Shown here one piece after another: positions 7,788 through 15,708 of a DNA stretch of 64,000 nt. Position 1 is the first letter of the stretch, and each line of letters starts with the position of its first letter. Origin of the DNA: Burkholderia contaminans (GTDB lineage Bacteria > Pseudomonadota > Gammaproteobacteria > Burkholderiales > Burkholderiaceae); the NCBI RefSeq assembly GCF_029633825.1, contig NZ_CP090641.1:1736001-1800000 (forward strand), written 5' to 3'. The notes beneath the pieces were generated by a model, which made no database searches, had not been told where the DNA came from, and saw nothing but the letters and a program-made list of their open reading frames with translations. The translations under genes and the position numbers were made by a program.

Positions 7788-8450
7788 TTGGCCGCGGAAA
7801 TCATTGCAGTCACTCAACAAAAAGGTGGCGTCGGCAAAAGCACGATTGCCATGCACCTCGGTGCCGCGTTCCATGAAAAAGGGAAGCGCGTCCTCGTCAT
7901 CGACGCAGACCGTCAAAACACACTGGTTCACTGGTCGAGCGCATCCGGCGACAGCGACACCGGCATTCCGTTTCCGGTCGTCAACCTGGCTGAAGCCGAT
8001 GGCCAGATCCATCGCGAGATCAAGAAGTTCATCAACGACTACGACATCATCGTCGTGGACTGCCCGCCGTCGATCACCGAGAAGGTATCGGGTGTGGTCC
8101 TGCTGGCCGCATCGATTGCCGTGATCCCGACGTCGTCGTCGCCGGCCGATTACTGGTCGAGCGTCGGGCTGGTCAAACTGATCCAGCAGGCGCAGGTCAT
8201 GAACGAAGACCTCCGCGCCGTCTTCCTGCTGAACAAGACCGAAGAGAAGCGCATGCTGACCCGCGAGCTCAAGCGTGCGCTCGAGGAACTCGGCTTCCCG
8301 TTGCTGAAAACGCAGATCCCGACCCGGGAGGCGTACAAGCAGGCGATGGCGCTCGGTCAGACCGTGCTGCAGATGAACGATCGTGGCGGCAAGCTGGCCG
8401 CCGCAGAAATTCGCGCATGCGCCGACGAAATCGTCGCCATGCTGCCCTGA
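7788..8450 (+). CDS. parA: ParA-family partition ATPase
   Basis: 220 residues, a Soj/ParA-like ATPase with the deviant Walker A motif at residues 12-19 (KGGVGKST), Walker A' (VLVIDADRQ) and Walker B (IIVVDCPPS). It lacks the long N-terminal helix-turn-helix of P1-type ParA, so it is a short, Ib-like form. It uses ATP-dependent nucleoid binding to move ParB-parS complexes. The start is a TTG at 7788 with AGGAG six bases upstream; there is no in-frame ATG that would keep the P-loop. It is the first gene of the par operon and is followed by parB after 23 bases. Confidence 0.95.
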   Translation: MAAEIIAVTQQKGGVGKSTIAMHLGAAFHEKGKRVLVIDADRQNTLVHWSSASGDSDTGIPFPVVNLAEADGQIHREIKKFINDYDIIVVDCPPSITEKVSGVVLLAASIAVIPTSSSPADYWSSVGLVKLIQQAQVMNEDLRAVFLLNKTEEKRMLTRELKRALEELGFPLLKTQIPTREAYKQAMALGQTVLQMNDRGGKLAAAEIRACADEIVAMLP

Positions 8451-8466
8451 CTTTATGCGCACAAAG
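8451..8466. promoter_or_regulatory. parS: parS-like site overlapping the parB ribosome binding site
   Basis: CTTTATGCGCACAAAG keeps the core TTTATGCGCA. It starts immediately after the parA stop, and its last bases are part of the AAAGGAG ribosome binding site of parB. It has end-base and internal changes relative to the perfect palindrome. ParB bound here could limit its own synthesis or nucleate spreading. Confidence 0.7.
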
Positions 8467-8473
8467 GAGTCAC

Positions 8474-9535
8474 ATGAAACCCTCCCAATTCGCCAAAGGA
8501 TTCCAAGCGCGCCCGGATATCACGACGAGCGAGAAGCGCACGGCGCTCGATCGACTCAATGCGATCGACGGCATCGTCAAGTCCGAGACGCCCACGCCGG
8601 CGCCGACCAAATCCGCGAAGAAAGACATCGCGCCGCCGCCCGCTCCCGACTTCACGCTCGATCCGTCGATCGATGAATCGGCGCAATATCGCGCGTGGCG
8701 TCTCGAGAACCGCTATGCGCCGGGGCAGGTGATCGAACTGCCGCTGAAGGCGATCAAGCATAGCCCGTTCAATCCGCGGCACTTCTATCTGAAGTCGTCG
8801 ATTGCCGAACTCGCGGTCAACCTCGCGAAGCAAGGTCAGCAGCAGGCGATCCACGTGATTCCGGACTACGAGAACCCGGGCACGTATTTCGTCAGCGACG
8901 GCGGCCGTCGCGTGCGGGCACTGAAGGAAGCGAACAAGGAATCCGTCAAGGCAATCGTGATCGACGTGCCGATCGGCATCCAGAGCTACAAGCTCGGCTA
9001 CGATCTCAACGTCCAGCGCGATTCGCAGACGGTGTTCGACAACGCCGTCGTGTGGCGCCGCTTCCTCGACGACAAGCATTTCCAGAGTCAGAAGGAGCTC
9101 TCCGAGCACCTCGGCCTCGACGAATCGACGGTGGCCGTCGCGCTGTCGATCGGCAAGCTGCCGGAAGCGATCATGCAGGAAATGGTCGCGCGCCCTGATC
9201 GCTTCGGTTCGAACATGGCGTATCAGGTCGGCCGCTATCACAACGCGCGCGGCACCGAGGCCACGCTGCGACTGATCAACAAGATCGTGTCGGACGATCT
9301 CAGCACGCGCCAGGTGTCGGACATCGTCAAGGGCCGCGTCGCGGCGCAGGAAACGCCGAAGGCCGCGGGCCGTCAGCGCTATGCGCAGCGTCTCGAGATC
9401 AAGCTCGGCGGCAAGTCGGTCGGCGACCTGAAGTCGTATGGTGAAGATCGCATCGAATTGCGCCTGCGCGGTCTCCCGAAGGACAAGCGCGACGCGATCC
9501 TCGAGCAGCTCGAGCGGATGCTGTTGTCGGAGTGA
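8474..9535 (+). CDS. parB: ParB-family centromere-binding protein
   Basis: 353 residues. The order is an N-terminal ParA-interacting tail (about 1-70), the CTPase/ParB nuclease-like domain (LPLKAIKHSPFNPRHFY, then GQQQAIHVIPDYENPG and DGGRRVRALKEA), a helix-turn-helix (SQKELSEHLGLDESTVAVALSIGKL, about 200-230), and a basic C-terminal dimerisation region. Family knowledge says ParB loads on parS and spreads as a CTP clamp. The ATG at 8474 has AAAGGAG upstream. An in-frame upstream ATG at 8417 lies inside parA and is rejected. It converges with repA. Confidence 0.95.
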   Translation: MKPSQFAKGFQARPDITTSEKRTALDRLNAIDGIVKSETPTPAPTKSAKKDIAPPPAPDFTLDPSIDESAQYRAWRLENRYAPGQVIELPLKAIKHSPFNPRHFYLKSSIAELAVNLAKQGQQQAIHVIPDYENPGTYFVSDGGRRVRALKEANKESVKAIVIDVPIGIQSYKLGYDLNVQRDSQTVFDNAVVWRRFLDDKHFQSQKELSEHLGLDESTVAVALSIGKLPEAIMQEMVARPDRFGSNMAYQVGRYHNARGTEATLRLINKIVSDDLSTRQVSDIVKGRVAAQETPKAAGRQRYAQRLEIKLGGKSVGDLKSYGEDRIELRLRGLPKDKRDAILEQLERMLLSE

Positions 9536-9600
9536 TGGAAACGGCCGGCAGGGCCTGGTGAGGATGCCGGGCCCGCCAATCGAGCGGCGGGGCCGGCGGC

Positions 9601-9616
9601 GGCCCGTCAGCGGGCC
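9601..9616. terminator. hairpin between convergent parB and repA
   Basis: GGCCCG-TCAG-CGGGCC is a perfect 6-bp stem between the two stop codons, within a GC-rich, repetitive 90-base spacer. No T-run follows, so a terminator role is only a guess from position. Confidence 0.35.
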
Positions 9617-9626
9617 TGAGCGGGCC

Positions 9627-10994
9627 TCAGGCGGCCCGCGACTGGTTCAGCGTGAACGACAGCAGGTCGCCGTCCGTCGGCTCGCCCCAGGTCCTCTGGG
9701 CCAGCCAGTCGAAAAAGGCCGTCTCGGCCAGCTTGGAATCGAGGCCGCGCTTGCGCCAGTCATCGCGCAGATGCGTACCCATCGTCGGCAGCGCCTCCGA
9801 TTCGAACGACTCGCGCGCCACTTCGCGCTCCGCGTCGCCCTGCTCCTCGTACAGCACCTTTGCTTCCTTGCGCCGGAACGCCGCGAACTCGCTCAGCAGG
9901 CGTGCCTTCAGATCGTCCGGCTGGGCTGCTGCAATCTTCGGGGACGGCGTGCCGGCAGGCAGCGCGTCGACCGACTCGACCGGCGGCGCATAACCCTTCT
10001 TCAATGCATCCTTGAACAACGCCGGCGCGCTGCGCACCGGCGGCAGCGTCGTGCTGCGCATCCGCTGCTCGGTCATCTGCAGCGCGGCACGAATGCGGTT
10101 CTCCTCGCTATCCGCATAGAGCGTCTGCGCTTCCTTCAGCGGGATCCCGAGCTTCACCATCCGGTCGACCAGCGTGCTGTCGAACACGTTCGGGTGTTCG
10201 TCGAGCGCGAGCATCGGCTGCTTACGTTCGGTCACGCGGAACTGGATCTCCGCGACCCGGCGCCCTTCACGGTGCTCGATCAGCTCGACGAAGATGTTGG
10301 TGACCGCATTGACTTCCGCGATCGCGGGACGCAGATAATCGCGCTTGAAGTACTTGTACTCGCGCTTCGCCTCGTCGCCGGCTTCCGTGTCGGGCGTGCC
10401 CGACAGGATCGGCCGCCACCATTCCCACGGCTCGCGCATCGTCAGGTGGCTCGGGTTCGTCAGGTAGCGCACGCAGATTTCGTACAGCGCGAGACCGGCG
10501 CTGCTGCGCAGCTGGCTCTGAAACTGCAGGCTCAGACGCGCATACTGGACCGGGTCGAGCAGCTTCTTCTTGATCTTCGGCGCGAACGAGAATTCGACCC
10601 ACACGCGGCGGGTCGCCGGATCCTCGAGAATTTCCGCGTCGGCGATCAGCGTCGAGATCCCCCACTTGCGGCCCGGCTTCTGGCTCGACGTCCCCGTGCT
10701 CCATTCGACCTGCACCGACACCATGCGGCGCAGGTGTTCCTTCACCAGCGCGGTGTCGTTCGAATCGAAGGCGGAGTTGGCGACGATGTCCGACAGCAGC
10801 GCGCGATACGTATCGCCCGAGTCGTCGGCCTGCTGCGCCACGGCCAGCAGGACATTGAACAGCTTGCGAGTGAGGAGCGTGATCTTGCCGCTCTTCGGCT
10901 GAATTGCGATCGCCTCGACGGCCTTCCGCAATTCGGCTGAACTGGCACTCACCACATCCACATCGGTTTTCTTGGCGCGCTTCGTCGTGGCCAT
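9627..10994 (-). CDS. repA: RepA replication initiator of the secondary chromosome
   Basis: 455 residues, related to plasmid iteron-binding initiators (Rep_3/RepA type with tandem winged helices). LTRKLFNVLLAVAQQ at about 40-55 is the first winged-helix signature. The ARLSLQFQSQLRSSAGLALYEICVRYL segment at about 180-205 matches the initiator helix region, and a second domain follows (FKRDYLRPAIAEVNAVTNI). The C-terminal third (about 290-455) is an extension rich in Ala and charged residues. Its start faces the iteron array, where it should bind and open the origin. No strong ribosome binding site precedes the ATG, which may keep levels low. Confidence 0.93.
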   Translation of the reverse strand: MATTKRAKKTDVDVVSASSAELRKAVEAIAIQPKSGKITLLTRKLFNVLLAVAQQADDSGDTYRALLSDIVANSAFDSNDTALVKEHLRRMVSVQVEWSTGTSSQKPGRKWGISTLIADAEILEDPATRRVWVEFSFAPKIKKKLLDPVQYARLSLQFQSQLRSSAGLALYEICVRYLTNPSHLTMREPWEWWRPILSGTPDTEAGDEAKREYKYFKRDYLRPAIAEVNAVTNIFVELIEHREGRRVAEIQFRVTERKQPMLALDEHPNVFDSTLVDRMVKLGIPLKEAQTLYADSEENRIRAALQMTEQRMRSTTLPPVRSAPALFKDALKKGYAPPVESVDALPAGTPSPKIAAAQPDDLKARLLSEFAAFRRKEAKVLYEEQGDAEREVARESFESEALPTMGTHLRDDWRKRGLDSKLAETAFFDWLAQRTWGEPTDGDLLSFTLNQSRAA

Positions 10995-11037
10995 ACGTCG
11001 GGTCGGAGGAGAAGTTTTCCGGAAGGATAGCGCCTGC

Positions 11038-11085
11038 GGTGAAGTGCGTCCAGAACGACATGCTCACCATAGCGGGTGAAGTGCG
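11038..11085. repeat. direct 11-mers in the repA leader
   Basis: GGTGAAGTGCG occurs at 11038-11048 and 11075-11085, 37 bases apart, just upstream of repA. The GGTGA start resembles the reverse strand of the iteron end. They may be weak RepA sites for autorepression. Confidence 0.5.
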
Positions 11086-11114
11086 CGTGCAAAACGGCAC
11101 TCACCCCAGGCGCT

Positions 11115-12420
11115 CCCGAAAACCCTCACCGCTCCGGATTTGCAGCGTTCCGGACTCGTCCAGACGTGCTGCGGGATGCGCCGATTCACAGAATTTCACC
11201 TGTGCGCGACACGTGCGAAATGACCTCCCGTATCGGCTCACCTTTCGATTTGTCGTAATTTTACGACTGCGCGGCCGTGCATTCGGCACAGGGTTGCGAT
11301 CCCACGACGGCGCGCCTCCCGATCACCCTCCATCGGCCTGTATGCATGTACAGGCGCGACTTACCGAGAGATCGGAATCGGATCCGGCATCCCGAAAGTC
11401 GCCTGCGAAACCGGCCGGCGCGACCCGATCAGGCGTGCTTTGCCGGCCCGGGCGCGCATTGTACAGCGCACAAACCGTATCGGGTCCCGAAAATACTCAC
11501 CTCGAGCACAGTGTCTTCATTCGTCCGAATATCGGCGAATGCCCGACACGCGCGGGATTCGCTACCAAGGTCTCCCGAAAACGCTCACCTTACCGAAAAA
11601 TCGCTGTGCGTCCCGAGGCAAGGAAACGACTCCCGAAAAATCTCACCGTAACCGCCTCGGTATCAAAAATCTCAATGCGTTCCGATACTTATGCACAGAA
11701 TGCATTTGGCTGTGCGTCGCTGACAGCCCCCGAAAAGCCTCACCTTTCGACGGAAATCCTTCATACGACAACCTCGTGTCGGGCCCCGAAAAATCTCACC
11801 TGTGCCAAAAAGTGGCACAGCAAAAACGAGATTTCTCCCAGTCCTGGCGGGCTTTTCGACGAATTCAGCCGTTCACAGGTCCCGAAAAGCCTCACCTTTG
11901 ACCATTTTTCGGGCAAATTCCATTCCCGAAAAGTCTCACCTGTGGCCGGAATCACAGCCTGTGATCGGGGCCCCGAAAAATCTCACCTCAAGGGGATCCG
12001 GGCAGGAAAACCCGGATTTCCCTCCCGAAAAGCCTCACCTTTGGGGCTTCACAGGCCCCCATGAGCGCTTTTGCTGTGCAAAATGGCGGGCGTTTCCCGG
12101 AAATCCTCACACCAAAGACCCGTGGAGTCCCGTGGAATCTCACCTTTCGAAAAAACTGCCCAAAAGATGGGCAGAATCAGGGCTCGAAGAAGGTCCCGCA
12201 AATTCTCACCTATGTCTGCACAGGCAGAAAACTGTGCAGTCAGGCACCGCGCGGGTTCTGTGGGTGTGAGGCCCCGAAAAGCCTCACCTTTGGTAAATCT
12301 CGTGTTTCACTGTGATCCCGAATCCGCTCACGACCTTTCCCGCAACGGCTCACGCAGCTCCCTGAACCCCATCACTTCAGCTCCCGCAGAAGATCACCTT
12401 GGCTCCCGTAAAACTTCACC
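11115..12420 (+). repeat. iteron array, consensus CCCGAAAANNCTCACC
   Basis: Exact matches to the 16-bp consensus start at 11115, 11486, 11574, 11632, 11729, 11785, 11881, 11925, 11972, 12024 and 12273. Degenerate copies start at 12129, 12195, 12317, 12339, 12383 and 12405, with a rough one near 12096. All are in the same orientation. Spacing is irregular (44-97 bases for most) until the right end, where it becomes regular. These are the likely RepA binding sites. Between copies are short perfect inverted repeats, for example TGTGCCA/TGGCACA (11801-11819) and ATCACA/TGTGAT (11951-11965). Confidence 0.92.
12273..12420 (+). repeat. 22-bp phased iteron sub-array
   Basis: Copies start at 12273, 12317, 12339, 12383 and 12405, exact multiples of 22 bases apart (44, 22, 44, 22). 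The gap position 12361 holds a weak copy (CCTGAACCCCATCACT), so the helical phasing probably continues through it. Sequence conservation falls as phasing improves. This end faces the AT-rich stretch and is the best candidate for the active opening site. Confidence 0.8.
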
Positions 12421-12460
12421 TTGTCGGCCGGAAAGCCTTGCAGCATAAGGCTGTGCCGTG

Positions 12461-12515
12461 GCGTTAACGTTTTTAACTAAGGGTTCAAGGGTGTTTACTT
12501 CTAATACTCTCAAGA
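12461..12515. other. AT-rich stretch, candidate DNA unwinding element
   Basis: The stretch after the last iteron has runs such as GTTAACGTTTTTAACTAA and TTTACTTCTAATACT and is markedly AT-richer than the flanks. It includes an inverted GTTAA/TTAAC pair (12463-12477). Its position beside the phased iterons and a DnaA-like box fits an unwinding element. Confidence 0.6.
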
Positions 12516-12530
12516 CATCGGGCTGCCGAG

Positions 12531-12539
12531 TTTTCCACA
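12531..12539 (+). promoter_or_regulatory. DnaA-box-like 9-mer next to the AT-rich stretch
   Basis: TTTTCCACA differs by one base from TTATCCACA. It is the only DnaA-like box I found inside the origin region. Confidence 0.5.
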
Positions 12540-12757
12540 GACACCCCAACCCCTGAACACCCACGAGCAATCGGAACCGCCGTCATGTGAAACAAATGCC
12601 GAAATTCGGGGCCTGCAGGAAAATGCTTGTGAGACAAGGACTTGGCTAATTTTCTTCGCTTTGTTTCACGGAATCCTGGACCACAGTCGTCCGGATTGGC
12701 TCACAGGCCCGATTTCTGTGCAAAGCGACGTAAATTCACAACGACAAGCCGAAAAAG

Positions 12758-12771
12758 GTATCGATAGATAC
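12758..12771. promoter_or_regulatory. inverted repeat upstream of the KfrA-like gene
   Basis: GTATC-GATA-GATAC has perfect 5-bp arms and ends 27 bases before the chosen ATG. KfrA proteins repress their own promoters through inverted repeats, so this is a plausible operator. The arms are short, and chance occurrence is possible. Confidence 0.35.
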
Positions 12772-12798
12772 GTATTTCGTTATGATTGCCACATTTCA

Positions 12799-13998
12799 AT
12801 GTCTGTGAGCACAGCGATGACCCTGGACGAAATACGCCAAGCCATTCGGGACGAACTGGAATCGCTGCGTGCGAACGGTGCACGACGGCAGGAATTGTCG
12901 CTGCACGCATGCAAGCGGTTGTTCTTCGATCTCGGCATCAGGCCGTCGGCTGCCAACGTCCGCGATCTCACCCAGACCGGCAGCGCCAGCGATATCCCGA
13001 AAGACATCGACCATTTCTGGGAGCGCATCCGTTCCGCCTCCAAAATCAGGCTCGACGGCGCTGCAATCCCGAAAGCCGTCGAGGAAAAGGCGGGGGCATT
13101 GCTCGGCGCACTCTATGAAGAAGCGTTGAAAGCCGCGCGGGACAGTCTCGATGAAGATCGCGAGCAGGTTCGCGCCGGCGTTGCCGACGCCGAACAGCGG
13201 CTGCGCGACGCAACCATCCGCCAGGAGACGCTTGAAGGCGCGCTCGCGCGGAGCGAAGCAAAAAACGAGCAGTTGCAGGCTCGCGTGACCGAGCTCGAAG
13301 TCCAGCTTGCGTCGCAAACGACGCACGGTTCGGCCAGTGAAGCGTCGTTGCTCACCACAGTCGCCCGACTGGAAAAGGAACTGGCCGCGGCCGCCGGCCG
13401 CATCGAAGCCGAGCAGACGCAAAATGCGACGCTGCGAGACCGCATCGATGCGCTGCAGGCCGAACTCCAGCAGCGCACCGAGCACTACGCGCAGCAAATC
13501 AAGGATGCCGTGGCCGAAGCCGAACGCCGCGTGAAGCCGATGCTGGTCGAGCTGGATTCGTTGCGCAGCATGGCGTCGACCTACCAGAGCGGTTTGCGCG
13601 ACGTTCAACGCAAGGAATTCGATTTCCTGCAGCAACTGAGTTCGGCCAAGGCACGTGCCGACCGGCTCGAAGAACAGTTGCGCAGCCAGGGTGATGAACT
13701 GGAACGTGCGACGCGCGATGTGAGTTCGCTGCGCGCGAGCCGCGGCATGAATCCGGAAATCGCCGCGCTGATTCGCCGCCTGGCCGATGCCGGGCAACTG
13801 GATGCGGACGCGTTTGCCGCGATCGGCACCTCGCTGGATCAGGAGATTCCGGTGCCGGCCCATTGTCCGCATTGCGACGGTGAGCCTGAGCTGTCACACA
13901 GCGAAGAAGGTTTCGAAGTGGCCTGCCCCGAGTGCGAGCATGCTTCGGGCGCGTGGCCGTCCCGATTCGAAGCGGTCTCGCGATTCGCGCACACGTGA
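12799..13998 (+). CDS. KfrA-like coiled-coil DNA-binding protein with C-terminal zinc ribbon
   Basis: 399 residues. The N-terminal globular part (about 1-110: MTLDEIRQAIRDELESL, then LGIRPSAANVRDL and IPKDIDHFWERIRS) matches the KfrA DNA-binding domain. Residues about 115-330 form a long coiled coil (heptad-rich, few Gly or Pro). The last 45 residues carry two CxxC pairs (C356/C359 and C376/C379), a zinc ribbon that I do not associate with KfrA. KfrA proteins organise plasmid DNA and help partition. The start at 12799 or 12817 cannot be decided, as no ribosome binding site is clear. It lies directly beside the origin and reads away from it. Confidence 0.8.
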   Translation: MSVSTAMTLDEIRQAIRDELESLRANGARRQELSLHACKRLFFDLGIRPSAANVRDLTQTGSASDIPKDIDHFWERIRSASKIRLDGAAIPKAVEEKAGALLGALYEEALKAARDSLDEDREQVRAGVADAEQRLRDATIRQETLEGALARSEAKNEQLQARVTELEVQLASQTTHGSASEASLLTTVARLEKELAAAAGRIEAEQTQNATLRDRIDALQAELQQRTEHYAQQIKDAVAEAERRVKPMLVELDSLRSMASTYQSGLRDVQRKEFDFLQQLSSAKARADRLEEQLRSQGDELERATRDVSSLRASRGMNPEIAALIRRLADAGQLDADAFAAIGTSLDQEIPVPAHCPHCDGEPELSHSEEGFEVACPECEHASGAWPSRFEAVSRFAHT

Positions 13999-14022
13999 CG
14001 CCCGCATAGGCCATGCCGCACA

Positions 14023-14062
14023 GGTGAGACGATCCGGGGAGCCTGGGGTGAGGTTTTTCGGG
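14023..14062 (-). repeat. two inverted outlying iteron copies
   Basis: GGTGAGACGATCCGGG (14023-14038, degenerate) and GGTGAGGTTTTTCGGG (14047-14062, an exact match to the reverse consensus). They lie 24 bases apart between the 3' ends of the KfrA-like and recombinase-like genes, in the orientation opposite to the main array. Confidence 0.8.
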
Positions 14063-14134
14063 AGCTGTGAAACGGTGAGGCTACGCCACACAAGGCTGCT
14101 CACGGATCGCTTCGCGTGAGCAGCCCATTCGTGA

Positions 14135-15154
14135 TCAGTGAGTTTCGTCGCTATCGGACGCGTCACCGTTGCTGTCGGCCAGACCATCGCGCCAGTTCTT
14201 CCAGGCGCGGTGCAGGCGGTTCGACGAGATCGGCCGCATGAAGCCCAGCCATTTGCCGACCCGCTCGGGCGGCACGTCGTGTTCGAACAGTTCAGCTGCA
14301 TAGGTATTGCGCAGCGTTTGCGGGCTCGCGCGCGCGGTGCGCGACGACGTGAGCCCCGCGGATTCGACGATCGCATCGATCGCGCGCAGCATCGTCGCCT
14401 TGTGCATCGGCCGCCCGGCATGGGACGCGGGGAACACGAGTTCCCCCGGAATCTCCTGGCGCTTGCGCTCGGTGAGCCAGGCTTCCAGCAGCGCGATCGC
14501 GAACGATGCCAGGTGGGTTTCGCGTGCGAAATCCGGATGCGTCGACTCGATCCGCAGTGACGTTCCGCTTGTATTGATGCAACTAATCGTGAGTGCTCGC
14601 GCTTCGCCGGTTTTGATGCCCGCACCGAGAAAGGCGGCAACGAGTGCGCGGTCGCGCCGCTCTTTCCAGTATGCGGAACCGGATACGCCGATCGGCGAAA
14701 AAAGATACGCGAGCAATGTTGCGCGCTCGGCCGGCGTGAGGAAACCGGTCGGTTCGTTGTCGCGCGCCTTGCGCCAGTTCGCTTCGCCATCCTGAGCAAT
14801 GAATCGGGCCGGGTTGGTCGACGCGTATTCGGTGCGCCGGATGTGATCGAGCACGCGCTCGATCAGCCGCAAATAGCGCATTCTCTGGGTTTTCCGGATC
14901 GGCAGTTCGCCGACGAAATTCGCGATGGTTGCGGTATCGACCGTGGCCAGATTCTTCTGGTGCGCGCGCATCCATGTGAGAAACGCGCCCCATTGCGCGC
15001 GGTAGACGTCTGCTGACGAGCGGCGATAGTCCTGCATGGCGAGCCAGGCATCGAATGCGGCTTCCGGCGAGACGATCCAGTCGGATGCGCCGCGGTCGAA
15101 CAGATCTGTTTCTTCCGGGCGTGCCGGCGTGTCGGGAGAGGCGGGAAGAGACAT
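14135..15154 (-). CDS. tyrosine-recombinase-fold protein lacking catalytic residues
   Basis: 339 residues with the two-domain layout of phage integrases. An N-terminal SAM-like core-binding domain (about 30-125) is followed by a catalytic-type domain (about 135-325). Against XerD, the first catalytic Arg is Lys (K181 in GAGIKTGEARAL), the box-II His is Gln (Q279 in SPQTLRNTY) with only R282 kept, and the LGH His is Phe (F305). There is no tyrosine at all in the last 54 residues, so the nucleophile is missing. It cannot cut DNA as a normal integrase. An accessory or site-binding role at the origin is likely. It lies downstream of the 126-residue gene and an SOS box, probably in one operon. Confidence 0.85.
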   Translation of the reverse strand: MSLPASPDTPARPEETDLFDRGASDWIVSPEAAFDAWLAMQDYRRSSADVYRAQWGAFLTWMRAHQKNLATVDTATIANFVGELPIRKTQRMRYLRLIERVLDHIRRTEYASTNPARFIAQDGEANWRKARDNEPTGFLTPAERATLLAYLFSPIGVSGSAYWKERRDRALVAAFLGAGIKTGEARALTISCINTSGTSLRIESTHPDFARETHLASFAIALLEAWLTERKRQEIPGELVFPASHAGRPMHKATMLRAIDAIVESAGLTSSRTARASPQTLRNTYAAELFEHDVPPERVGKWLGFMRPISSNRLHRAWKNWRDGLADSNGDASDSDETH

Positions 15155-15256
15155 GTGATTTATTCCGTTAGTTGCGTATATGGTAGCCCTTTCCGCAACG
15201 TCTCGGGCAGCAAGAGGCTGATCAAGGCCGCCATACGCAGCGGCCCGGGCTCGGAG

Positions 15257-15637
15257 TCAGTCGCCCCATGCCTTGGACGGGCGATGAACGCGCGCGTGCG
15301 ACGCCGTGTCGTTCGACGCAGTTGACGCTGCTTCATAGGCGAGAACCGCAAACGAAAATACGGCGGGCAGCGCATTCGAGCGCCCGAAGTCGATCGGATC
15401 GTCCGTTTCGGGAAAGGTCATGTCCAACTGTCGTTCGAACAATTGGCGCATGCCGGCGTCGTGCCGGCTGGCAAAGCCGAGATCGGCAAGCGCCTCGGCC
15501 TCGATGGCGTGCAGTAGCCGCCACGTCAGCGGAACGCGCTGGTGGATGTAGCGCCCGGCGATATGCCGGACGATCAGCTCGAGGTCGTGCGCGGCAGCCT
15601 TGAAGCTGAGCGCGGCCAAATCTTGTTCTTCTGTCAT
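15257..15637 (-). CDS. unknown 126-residue protein, first gene behind an SOS box
   Basis: I do not recognise this family. The ATG at 15637 has AGGAG upstream. The N-terminal half is helical and rich in His, Arg and Leu (LELIVRHIAGRYIHQRVPLTWRL). The middle is acidic (ETDDPIDFG), and the tail after about 105 is Ser/Thr/Ala-rich and polar. No membrane segment, signal peptide or zinc motif is seen. It reads towards the recombinase-like gene (gap about 100 bases without a clear terminator), and a LexA box lies 72 bases upstream. It is therefore probably induced on DNA damage. Function unknown. Confidence 0.7.
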   Translation of the reverse strand: MTEEQDLAALSFKAAAHDLELIVRHIAGRYIHQRVPLTWRLLHAIEAEALADLGFASRHDAGMRQLFERQLDMTFPETDDPIDFGRSNALPAVFSFAVLAYEAASTASNDTASHARVHRPSKAWGD

Positions 15638-15708
15638 TGCAGGCTCCTGTCGACCGGGCAGGCGCCTCGGTGCGCCGGCTCCGGCCCATGCATGGCGGAA
15701 TGTCCGTA

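Larger units (their letters stand above)
10995..12798. other. replication origin region (ori2 candidate)
   Basis: About 1.8 kb without a gene, between divergent repA and the KfrA-like gene. It contains short direct repeats next to repA, at least 17 iteron copies in one orientation, small inverted repeats between them, an AT-rich stretch and a DnaA-like box. This matches iteron-type origins of plasmids and secondary chromosomes. Replication function is inferred from architecture. Confidence 0.9.

Noticed and set aside
11115..12420. CRISPR array
   Set aside because: The repeats are only 16 bp, unevenly spaced, degenerate at the right end, without cas genes, and sit next to repA. They are iterons.
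15160..15336. 58-codon minus-strand frame between the 126-residue gene and the recombinase-like gene
   Set aside because: It overlaps the 126-residue gene by 80 bases, is almost all Arg/Thr/Leu with no domain, and has no ribosome binding site. Its stop just before the recombinase start is probably chance.
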